Source: Streptomyces sp. NBC_00287
GTDB taxonomy: Bacteria > Actinomycetota > Actinomycetes > Streptomycetales > Streptomycetaceae
Reading direction: 5' to 3'
NCBI RefSeq assembly: GCF_036173105.1
Contig: NZ_CP108053.1
Coordinates: 7,254,001 to 7,318,000, forward strand
DNA length: 64,000 nucleotides
A model generated the notes under the pieces. The model was given only the letters and a program-made list of their open reading frames with translations, did no database searches and was not told the DNA's origin. Shown here piece by piece: positions 32,548 to 39,531 of this stretch. Made by a program: the position numbers and the translations under genes. Each line of letters starts with the position of its first letter. Position 1 is the first letter of the stretch.

Positions 32548-32595
32548 ACGGCCCCAGGAGTACCGGCACCCCTCTAGTGACAGACGGCGCGACCC

Positions 32596-33528
32596 ATGAC
32601 CCAGGCACCGACACCCACCGCGGACACCGTCCGCCGACTGGTCCGTTCCCTGCTCAAGGACGGTGCGGACGACACCGCCGGCCCCGAGGTCCGGCCCGTC
32701 GCCGAGGGCGGCGAGCCCGTCACCTGGTGGGTCGGCGCCCGCCATGTGCTGCGCCTCGCGCCCGACCGCGAGACCGCCGTCCGGCAGCGCCGCGAGCTGC
32801 GGCTGCGCGACCTCGTCCGCCCGCACCTGGCGGTCGCCGTGCCGACGAGCGTCGCGCACGGCGAGTGGGCGCCCGGGCTGACCTACACGCTGGACACCAA
32901 GGTGCCGGGCGGCTCGGCCGAGGAGCACGACGTGTCCGCCCTCGGCGAGGCCGATCTGGCCGGACTGCTCACCGGGCTGCGCGAGGTCCCCGCGCGGCAG
33001 GCCGAGGCGCTCGGCGTGCCGCGCACCGGCCCGCGCTCCCTGGAGGCGCTGCGTCGCCGTGCCGAACGCGCCGCGGGGCGCCTCGCCGCGGCCGACGAGT
33101 TCGATGCCGTCCGGATGCACCAGCTCACCCAGCCGGCCGCGGTCCAGCTCGCCGCCCAGCCCGCCGGAGCCGTCCTCGTCCACCACGGCCTGACCGGCGA
33201 GCACCTGGTGGTCAGCGCCGACGGCCGGGTGCGCGCCGTCCTCGGCTGGACCGACACCGTGGTCGGCGACCCGGCCGAGGACATCGCGGGCCTCGCCCGT
33301 GCCGTCGGCTCCCCGGCCGCCGTCCGCGCCGCCACCCTCGCCGGCTACGGCGCCCGCCCCTGTCTGCGCGGCCTGTGGCTGGCCCGCTGCGACACCGTGG
33401 TCCACCTGGCCGAAGCCCTCGACGCCGTGAGCCGCACCTCCCTGCCGCTGCTGCGACGGCAACTGGAGCTCGCCTGGGAGCCGATTCTGCTGGAGCGCGT
33501 CACCGAGCTGAGGGACGAGGAGTCCTAG
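32596..33528 (+). CDS. Aminoglycoside phosphotransferase-fold protein, probably a degenerate kinase
   Basis: The 310-residue sequence follows the APH/choline-kinase layout: an N-lobe (WWVGARHVLRLAPDRE), a helical region, and a C-lobe ending LERVTELRDEES. However, the catalytic HGDxxxxN loop is replaced by HHGLTGEH (residues 196-203), lacking both the catalytic Asp and the Asn. The metal-binding D of the IDW-type motif is replaced by LGW (216-218), although VGDPAEDIA is kept. This suggests a pseudokinase or a changed activity. The intact family member at 52.6-53.5 kb offers a direct contrast. Confidence 0.75.
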   Translation: MTQAPTPTADTVRRLVRSLLKDGADDTAGPEVRPVAEGGEPVTWWVGARHVLRLAPDRETAVRQRRELRLRDLVRPHLAVAVPTSVAHGEWAPGLTYTLDTKVPGGSAEEHDVSALGEADLAGLLTGLREVPARQAEALGVPRTGPRSLEALRRRAERAAGRLAAADEFDAVRMHQLTQPAAVQLAAQPAGAVLVHHGLTGEHLVVSADGRVRAVLGWTDTVVGDPAEDIAGLARAVGSPAAVRAATLAGYGARPCLRGLWLARCDTVVHLAEALDAVSRTSLPLLRRQLELAWEPILLERVTELRDEES

Positions 33529-33543
33529 CGCTCACTCCTGCGC

Positions 33544-35289
33544 TCACTCCTGGAGCAGCACCACACACGACTCCCCGGGCAGGTGCAGCACCCCGTCCTC
33601 GCCGGGCCCTTCCACGGGCTCCCACGCGGCCAGTACGCGCGCCTGACGGGGGCCCAGCGGGATCTGTGCCGGTTCCTTGGCGAGGTTGACGGCCACGCGT
33701 ACGTCCCCGCGCCGGAAGGCGAGCCAGCGCTGCTGTTCCTCGTAGGCGACCTTGGTGTCGGCGAGGTCGGGGTCGGTGAGGTCCGGCTGCTCGTGGCGCA
33801 GGGCGATCAGCCGGCGGTACCAGGCCAGCACGCGCGCGTGGGGTTCACGCTCGGGCTCGGACCAGTCCAGACAGGAGCGGTCCCGGGTCGCCGGGTCCTG
33901 CGGGTCGGGTACGTCCTCCTCGGCCCAGCCGTGCGCGGCGAACTCCCGGCGTCTGCCGCGCCGTACCGCCTCGGCGAGCTCGGGGTCGGTGTGGTCGGTG
34001 AAGAACTGCCAGGGCGTGCCCGCCGCCCACTCCTCGCCCATGAACAGCATCGGCGTGAACGGAGCGGTCAGGGTCAGCGTGGCCGCGCAGGCCAGCAGGC
34101 CGGGGGAGAGGGAGGCGGCGAGCCGGTCGCCCTGGGCGCGATTGCCGACCTGGTCGTGGGTCTGGCTGTAGCCCAGCAGCCGGTGTCCGGCCACCCGCGA
34201 GCGGTCCAGCGCTCGCCCGTGGTGGCGGCCCCGGAAGCTGGAGTACGTGCCGTCGTGGAAGTACCCGCCGGTGAGCGTCTTGGCGACGGCCGCGAAGGGG
34301 GAGCGCCCGAAGTCGGCGTAGTAGCCCTGGGACTCGCCGGTCAGCGCGGTGTGCAGGGCGTGGTGGAAGTCGTCGTTCCACTGCGCCTGGAGCCCCAACC
34401 CGCCCTCCATGCGCGGGGTGATGATCCGCGGGTCGTTCAGGTCGGACTCGGCGATCAGGAACAGTGGACGGTCCAGATCGGCCGACAGCGAGTCCACCGC
34501 CGTCGACAGCTCCTCCAGGAAGTGGCACGCGCGCGTGTCCCGCAGCGCATGCACCGCGTCGAGGCGGAGTCCGTCGATCCGGTAGTCGCGCAGCCAGGCC
34601 AGCGCGCTGCCCACGAGGTAGTCGCGCACCTCGTCGGAGCCGGGCGCGTCCAGGTTGACGGCGGCGCCCCAGGGCGTGTGGTGGGTCTCGGTGAAGTACG
34701 GCCCGAAGGCGGGCAGATAGTTGCCCGACGGGCCGAGGTGGTTGTGCACCACGTCGAGGACGACACCGAGGCCGAGGTCGTGCGCCCGGTCGACAAACCG
34801 TTTCAGCGCCTCGGGACCGCCGTACGGCTCGTGCACCGCCCACAGCGACACCCCCTCGTACCCCCAGCCGTGCCGGCCGGGGAAGGGGCACAGCGGCATC
34901 AACCCGACGTGCGTGACGCCCAGTTCGACGAGGTGCCCGAGCCGCTCGGCGGCCGCGTCCAGGGTGCCCTCGCGCGTGTACGTGCCCACATGCAGCTCGT
35001 AGAGGACCGCCCCCGGCAGCGGACGCCCGGCCCATTCGGCGCGCCAGGTGTAGCGCCCGTGGTCCACGACGGCGCTGCGTCCGTCGGGTCCGTCGGGCTG
35101 ACGGCGTGAGCGCGGGTCGGGCAGCACCGGCCCGTCGTCCAGCGCGTAGCCGTACCGGGTGCCGTCCTGCGCGTCCGCCTCCCCCTGCCACCAACCTTCT
35201 CGTTCCGGATCGCGCTCCAACGCGCGTGTGGCGTCCCCGTAATGGAGCGTCACACGGCCGGCCTGCGGTGCCCACACCTCGAACTGCAC
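33544..35289 (-). CDS. treZ: Malto-oligosyltrehalose trehalohydrolase TreZ
   Basis: Releases trehalose from maltooligosyltrehalose, the second step of the TreY-TreZ pathway. The 581-residue GH13 enzyme has an N-terminal CBM48-like domain (FEVWAPQAGRVTLHYGD), then the barrel with VVLDVVHNHLGPSGNY, nucleophile GLRLDAVHAL, acid FLIAESDLNDPR and QTHDQVGNRAQGDRL. These match TreZ rather than glycogen branching enzyme. It lies on the same strand as treY (39.5 kb) and glgX/treX (43.4 kb), though unrelated genes are interleaved. The gene is complete. Confidence 0.95.
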   Translation of the reverse strand: MQFEVWAPQAGRVTLHYGDATRALERDPEREGWWQGEADAQDGTRYGYALDDGPVLPDPRSRRQPDGPDGRSAVVDHGRYTWRAEWAGRPLPGAVLYELHVGTYTREGTLDAAAERLGHLVELGVTHVGLMPLCPFPGRHGWGYEGVSLWAVHEPYGGPEALKRFVDRAHDLGLGVVLDVVHNHLGPSGNYLPAFGPYFTETHHTPWGAAVNLDAPGSDEVRDYLVGSALAWLRDYRIDGLRLDAVHALRDTRACHFLEELSTAVDSLSADLDRPLFLIAESDLNDPRIITPRMEGGLGLQAQWNDDFHHALHTALTGESQGYYADFGRSPFAAVAKTLTGGYFHDGTYSSFRGRHHGRALDRSRVAGHRLLGYSQTHDQVGNRAQGDRLAASLSPGLLACAATLTLTAPFTPMLFMGEEWAAGTPWQFFTDHTDPELAEAVRRGRRREFAAHGWAEEDVPDPQDPATRDRSCLDWSEPEREPHARVLAWYRRLIALRHEQPDLTDPDLADTKVAYEEQQRWLAFRRGDVRVAVNLAKEPAQIPLGPRQARVLAAWEPVEGPGEDGVLHLPGESCVVLLQE

Positions 35290-35462
35290 GGACGGTTCCC
35301 CTTCGTCTGCTCACCGTGATGTAGCCCGTCCATGGTGCTTCAAACGAGATCAATCCGCTTTTGAATCTTCCCTTTTGCGGCGGGTGTCGCCGGGTACGCA
35401 CGCGTGGCGGGTGTTTTCCGGTTTTCTGGACACTCCGGCCCGGCTGTCCGACAATCACGAGC

Positions 35463-36014
35463 GTGACGTCGTCTTTCGAGTTCAACACGTACCCCGCGCG
35501 GCTTTCCGACGCGGAGCGCGACAAGGCGCTGAAGGTGCTCCGTGACGGCGTCGCCATGGGCCGTCTCTCGCATGACACGTTCATCCGGCGCATGGAGCTG
35601 GCCCTCGCCGCCCGCCGCGCCGACGAACTGCTCCTCCTCACCGCCGACCTGCCCCAGGAGAACCGGTTCTCCCGCCTGCTCTTCGGCACGGTCGAGGCGG
35701 TCTCCGGATTCGGCGTACGGCTGCGCAGGGCCTGGCAGGCCGAGCGGCTGCCCAAGCTGCTGCTGCCCCACCCCGGCGGCGGCCACCCGCTGCGCATCGG
35801 GCGCGATCCGGCCAACGGTCTGCGCCTGACCCACGAGACGGTCTCGCGGGTGCACGCCGAACTGACCCGCCACGGTGGCATGTGGGTGCTGCGGGACCTC
35901 GGCTCTACCAACGGCACCACGGTGAACGGCCGACGCGTCATCGGGGCGGCCGTCGTCCGCGAGGGCGATCAGGTCGGCTTCGGGCAGCTGGCGTTCCGGC
36001 TCGCCGTGAACTAA
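35463..36014 (+). CDS. DUF1707-FHA domain protein
   Basis: A 183-residue cytosolic protein. The DUF1707 segment is YPARLSDAERDKALKVLRDGVAMGRLS to RRADELLLLTADLP, and a C-terminal FHA domain follows (LRIGRDPANGLRLTHETVSRVHAEL to RDLGSTNGTTVNGRRV). FHA domains bind phosphothreonine, so a Ser/Thr-kinase signalling role is expected. I chose GTG 35463 because DUF1707 starts within a few residues of it. It diverges from treZ across about 170 bp. Confidence 0.87.
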   Translation: MTSSFEFNTYPARLSDAERDKALKVLRDGVAMGRLSHDTFIRRMELALAARRADELLLLTADLPQENRFSRLLFGTVEAVSGFGVRLRRAWQAERLPKLLLPHPGGGHPLRIGRDPANGLRLTHETVSRVHAELTRHGGMWVLRDLGSTNGTTVNGRRVIGAAVVREGDQVGFGQLAFRLAVN

Positions 36015-36168
36015 GCCGCACCTTAGCTCTGGCCTTGGCTTTACGGGGTGCGGTGGGGGAAATCCCTTTGCATACGCGGGTGTTGACGTACCTGCAGTAG
36101 TCGTGACTGACTGTGCGTACCCCATGCACATCAGGTGAATCGACGGCACCGGCTCGCGGAGGTGCGCC

Positions 36169-37521
36169 CTGCTGCCACTCCTCCGCTACCCGACCGTCGA
36201 CGAGCTCGGCGCCCGGGCGGCCGCGTTCGTCACCCGCCATCCCTCGGACGCGCGGCTGCGCCGTGTCGGGACCTCCCGCGCGGGCAGCCCCCTGTGGCTG
36301 CTGTCCGTCGGCCAGGGCAGCCGCCATGTCCTCGTCGTCGCCGGACCGCACGCCAACGAACCCGTGGGCGGCGCCACCGCCCTCCGGCTCGCCGAACGCG
36401 TCCTCGCCGACCCCCGCCGCCACGAGGAAGCCGACGCCACCTGGAACTTCCTGCTCTGCCTCGACCCGGACGGCCTGCGTCGCAACGAGGGCTGGCTGCA
36501 GGGCCCGTACACCCTCGGCCGCTACTTCCGGAACTTCTTCCGCCCCGGCTTCCTGGAACAGCCCGAGTGGCTGCCCGACGGCGCGGACCACGCCGCGCTG
36601 CCCGAGACCCGCGCCCTGCTCGCCCTCCAGGACGAACTGCGGCCCTTCCTCCAATGCTCGCTGCACGGCGTCGACGTCGGCGGCGGCTTCGTCGAGCTCA
36701 CCCACGACCTGCCCGGCTTCCCACGCCGCCTCGCGCACACCGCGGCCCGCCTCGGCATCCCCCGCGAACTCGGCCCGTACGACACCCTGTACTGGCCGCG
36801 CCTCGGGCCCGCCGTCTACCGGATCCCGCCGCCGCGCCGGGGCGACCTCGCCGCGGCCATCACCGAGGCCGCCGTGGAGTCGACATGGTTCCACCCCCAC
36901 CGCTACGGCACGGTGACGGCGGTGGTCGAGGCACCCATGTGGGGCGTGGCCGCTGTGGAGGACGACACCACCCCCGCCGACGCCGCCGCCGTCCTGCGCA
37001 CGGTCAGCCGCGCCCTGCGGCACGACTCCCGGCTGCTGGCACGGCTCCTCGCCCGGATCCGCCACCATCTGCCCCCCACTCCCGAGACCGCGCAACTGCT
37101 CGCCCCGGTCGACGACTATTTACTGGTCTGTCCAGGCCTCGCCGACGCGTGGGACCCCGACATGGTCACCGTCGACGCCCAGCCGCTGCCACCGCTCAGC
37201 ACCGCCCATCTGGCCACCCTGCGCATCGCCGGGCGGCGTCTCGCGCTGCGCACGGCGGGGCTGCTGCACCGGCTGGTGACCGACTCGGGCCGCGACCCGG
37301 CCGGTGTGCTGCCGGAGCTGGACCGGCTCATCGACCTGTGGTGCGCCGACTACCGCGACGGCTGCGGGGCCCGGTGGATACCGGTCGCGCGCCAGGTCGA
37401 ATACCAGTCCCGAGTGGTGCTCGCCGCGTTCGAGCCGGCCTCGCGGCACGCGCGCGCGTGCTCCCGTTCGGGTGAGCCGGGGTGGGGTTCCGAGGCCGCC
37501 GTGCCGATGCATCGGGAATGA
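36169..37521 (+). CDS. M14-family zinc carboxypeptidase (paralogue 1), apparent CTG start
   Basis: Zinc carboxypeptidase-like protein, about 450 residues. Zinc ligands are HxxE in AGPHANEPVGG and His in SLHGVDVGG; the catalytic Glu candidate is in VVEAPMWG. It aligns end to end with the convergent paralogue at 37983-39233 (both begin LLPxLRYPTV). No ATG, GTG or TTG fits the conserved N-terminus: the frame opens only after a stop at 36136, and GGAGG at 36158-36162 sits 6 bp before CTG 36169. A GTG at 36162 is one base out of frame. So either CTG is used or a base is missing. No signal peptide is visible. Codon at 37120-37122 is TTA. The gene is coupled to the inhibitor gene by an ATGA overlap. 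Confidence 0.82.
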   Translation: MLPLLRYPTVDELGARAAAFVTRHPSDARLRRVGTSRAGSPLWLLSVGQGSRHVLVVAGPHANEPVGGATALRLAERVLADPRRHEEADATWNFLLCLDPDGLRRNEGWLQGPYTLGRYFRNFFRPGFLEQPEWLPDGADHAALPETRALLALQDELRPFLQCSLHGVDVGGGFVELTHDLPGFPRRLAHTAARLGIPRELGPYDTLYWPRLGPAVYRIPPPRRGDLAAAITEAAVESTWFHPHRYGTVTAVVEAPMWGVAAVEDDTTPADAAAVLRTVSRALRHDSRLLARLLARIRHHLPPTPETAQLLAPVDDYLLVCPGLADAWDPDMVTVDAQPLPPLSTAHLATLRIAGRRLALRTAGLLHRLVTDSGRDPAGVLPELDRLIDLWCADYRDGCGARWIPVARQVEYQSRVVLAAFEPASRHARACSRSGEPGWGSEAAVPMHRE

Positions 37522-37949
37522 CACACTCCACCACAGTGAAGGCGGGACGGGCCGGTGTCCGGGGCGTCCTGCTTGCGGCCGCCTCGCTCCTCGTCCTCGC
37601 GACGGTTCCGGCGCAGGCCGCCGAGCGGGAGACCCTCCCGGGCAACTGGCTCTACCTCACGCTCACCACGGGCGACGCGCAGTCCAGCGACACCCGCGGC
37701 ACGCTGCTGATGTGCAACCCGCCCCAGGGCCACGCGAGCGCGACCGAGGCCTGCGCGGAACTGGCGGCGGTCGACGGCGACATCGCCCGTATGACTCCGA
37801 AGGACAGGGTCTGCACGATGATCTACGCGCCGGTGTCCGCCAGGGCGAGCGGCCAGTGGAACGGCCGCCCGATCGAGTTCCGGCAGACCTTCGGCAACGC
37901 GTGCGAGATGGAGGCGCTGACGGGGGCGGTGTTCGCACTGGACGACTGA
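37518..37949 (+). CDS. Subtilisin-inhibitor-like (SSI family) secreted protein
   Basis: Exported protease inhibitor of 143 residues. A signal peptide (GVLLAAASLLVLATVPAQAA) precedes the SSI domain, whose four cysteines and core match the family: LYLTLTTGDAQ, LLMCNPPQG, EACAEL, CTMIYAPVSA and FGNACEMEALTGAVFAL. By homology with SSI the reactive-site P1 residue should be the Met in CTMIYAPV, which suits subtilisin-like targets. Its ATG overlaps the stop of the M14 carboxypeptidase (ATGA), an unusual partnership. The secreted S8 protease at 16-17.8 kb is a candidate target. Expression may depend on the TTA codon in the upstream gene through coupling. Confidence 0.93.
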   Translation: MTHSTTVKAGRAGVRGVLLAAASLLVLATVPAQAAERETLPGNWLYLTLTTGDAQSSDTRGTLLMCNPPQGHASATEACAELAAVDGDIARMTPKDRVCTMIYAPVSARASGQWNGRPIEFRQTFGNACEMEALTGAVFALDD

Positions 37950-37958
37950 CAGGCTGAG

Positions 37959-38013
37959 GGCCCTGCACGTGCGCGTGGCGGTTCACGCCGCCCTGTCGCG
38001 CGCGTGCAGGGCC
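37959..38013. terminator. Hairpin between the convergent SSI and M14 genes
   Basis: An 11-bp perfect inverted repeat (GGCCCTGCACG with CGTGCAGGGCC) encloses a smaller GGCG/CGCC stem. It begins 9 bp after the SSI stop and its second arm lies inside the final codons of the convergent M14 gene. It may act as a bidirectional terminator. Confidence 0.55.
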
Positions 38014-39233
38014 GCCGCGACGACCGTGCGGGACTGGTGCTCGATCTGGTGCTCCAAGGGCACCCAGCGGGCCCGGAACCGGCGCTCGAAGGAACTGCTC
38101 CAGGACGCCACGAGCCGTTCCAGATCCGGCGCCGCACGGTCGTCGGTCTCCTGCAGCACCCGCAGCAGCATGGCCGCCGCCCGCAGCGGCAGCCGGCGCG
38201 CGAAGGCGTCCACACTGCCGATGTACGCGCGCGTGTTGTCCACCGGGACCGTGTGCGCCCAGTCCGCGGCCAGCCCCGGCACCAGCTCCAGCGCCCACCG
38301 CGAGGCCCGCAACAGCGGCCCGTCGGCCCCGTCCAGACGGGGCAGCACCTCGGTGAGCACCCGCTCCACCTCCAGCGCGTCCCGCACCAGCCGGCCCGAG
38401 AGCCGCCGCATCGCCGCCGCCGGCGCCGGATGCGGCACGGGGTCGTCGACCAGGTCGCTCGCCCACATCGGCACCTCCACGACCGCCGTCAGACCGCCGT
38501 ACCGGTGGATGTGGTGCCAGGTGCTGTGCCGGGCGTCGTCGGGCATGCTCGGGTACGCAGCCCCCGCCCCCGGCGCCGGCATCACATGCACGCCGGGACC
38601 GGACGCGGGCCAGCCCGCGGCGTCCGAGGCGCCCGTCTCCACCGGGATGTTCAGCTCGGCCGCCGACTTGGCGAACGGCTCGGCAAGGCCGGGCAGGTCC
38701 TTCGTCAACTGCACCCAGCTGCCGCCCAGATCGGTGCCGTGCAGGGTCGCCTGGAGGTAGGGGCGCAGTTCGTCGATGACCCCGGTCAGGGCGCGAGTCT
38801 CCGGCGGCAGCCGGTCGGGCGGCAGTACGGCGGGCGACCACTCCGGCTGCTCGGGACCCGCCGGCCGGAAGAAGCCCAGGTGGTAGTCGAACAGGCTGCG
38901 CGGCGCCGGGGTGACATGCAGGCTCGCCCCGTCGGGATCAGCGCACAGCAGGAAGTGCCAAGAGGTGTCGGCCCGCAACGCCCGTTCGTGCACGACGCGT
39001 TCGGCGAGGGCGAGGAGGGTTGGGCCGCCGGTCGGTTCGTTGGCATGGGCACCCGCCACGACCAGCACGGCGGGCCGCGCACGGCCCACGGACAGCAGGT
39101 GGAGAGGACGGCCCGCTCGCGAGACACCCACCTGCCGCAGGGTGCACAGGCCCGGTCGTTGTGCCGCCAACGCCCGGGCCGCCGAGACGACTTCGGTCAC
39201 CGTGGGGTAGCGCAGCTCCGGCAGGAGACTCAC
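37983..39233 (-). CDS. M14-family zinc carboxypeptidase (paralogue 2)
   Basis: A 416-residue paralogue of the gene at 36169-37521. Zinc-binding HxxE is in AGAHANEPTGG, the third ligand in TLHGTDLGG and the catalytic Glu candidate in VVEVPMWAS. It starts at GTG 39231-39233 (VSLLPELRYPTV), matching the paralogue's first residues; another in-frame GTG lies three codons upstream. No signal peptide is apparent, so it may act on intracellular peptides or murein fragments. The two copies converge on the SSI inhibitor gene. Confidence 0.88.
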   Translation of the reverse strand: MSLLPELRYPTVTEVVSAARALAAQRPGLCTLRQVGVSRAGRPLHLLSVGRARPAVLVVAGAHANEPTGGPTLLALAERVVHERALRADTSWHFLLCADPDGASLHVTPAPRSLFDYHLGFFRPAGPEQPEWSPAVLPPDRLPPETRALTGVIDELRPYLQATLHGTDLGGSWVQLTKDLPGLAEPFAKSAAELNIPVETGASDAAGWPASGPGVHVMPAPGAGAAYPSMPDDARHSTWHHIHRYGGLTAVVEVPMWASDLVDDPVPHPAPAAAMRRLSGRLVRDALEVERVLTEVLPRLDGADGPLLRASRWALELVPGLAADWAHTVPVDNTRAYIGSVDAFARRLPLRAAAMLLRVLQETDDRAAPDLERLVASWSSSFERRFRARWVPLEHQIEHQSRTVVAAALHARDRAA

Positions 39234-39531
39234 CCCCGTCACATCCGCCCGGCTTCGCAATCCGCAGTACCCCACGGTCGCATTGCACTGTCAAGGACAC
39301 ACAGGGGGAGGCTCCAGGGGGCGCCCAGGGGCATTTACCGCCAGCAGGTAGGGCGGTTGGTGCCAGCGGGAGTCATGGGAGGGGGACGGGGCCCGGGAGC
39401 CCCGGCGCGGACGAGAGCGGAGGCACTCGTCACCATGCGCCGGTCGCCGGGGGCGAGCCCCGGGAGCATGCGCGCGCACGAGCCGGTCGCAGGGCCCGCC
39501 CCACGGCGCACGACGCGGGCGGACGCGCCCC
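39234..39531. other. Intergenic stretch between M14 paralogue 2 and treY
   Basis: Both neighbours are on the minus strand, so this 298-bp stretch should hold the M14 promoter and the treY 3' end. I see small GC-rich hairpins (for example around GGGGCCCGGGAGCCCC) but no confident gene, operator or terminator. Confidence 0.5.

Noticed and set aside
30613..33462. A very long minus-strand open frame (over 900 codons) opposite the LysE, M24 and phosphotransferase genes
   Set aside because: It is a shadow of GC-rich coding sequence. Three recognisable genes lie on the plus strand, and the antisense product is a Gly/Arg/Val-rich string without any domain.
33530..33553. A direct 12-bp duplication (CGCTCACTCCTG) at the treZ 3' end
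   Set aside because: It is a single small duplication around the stop region with no evident consequence.
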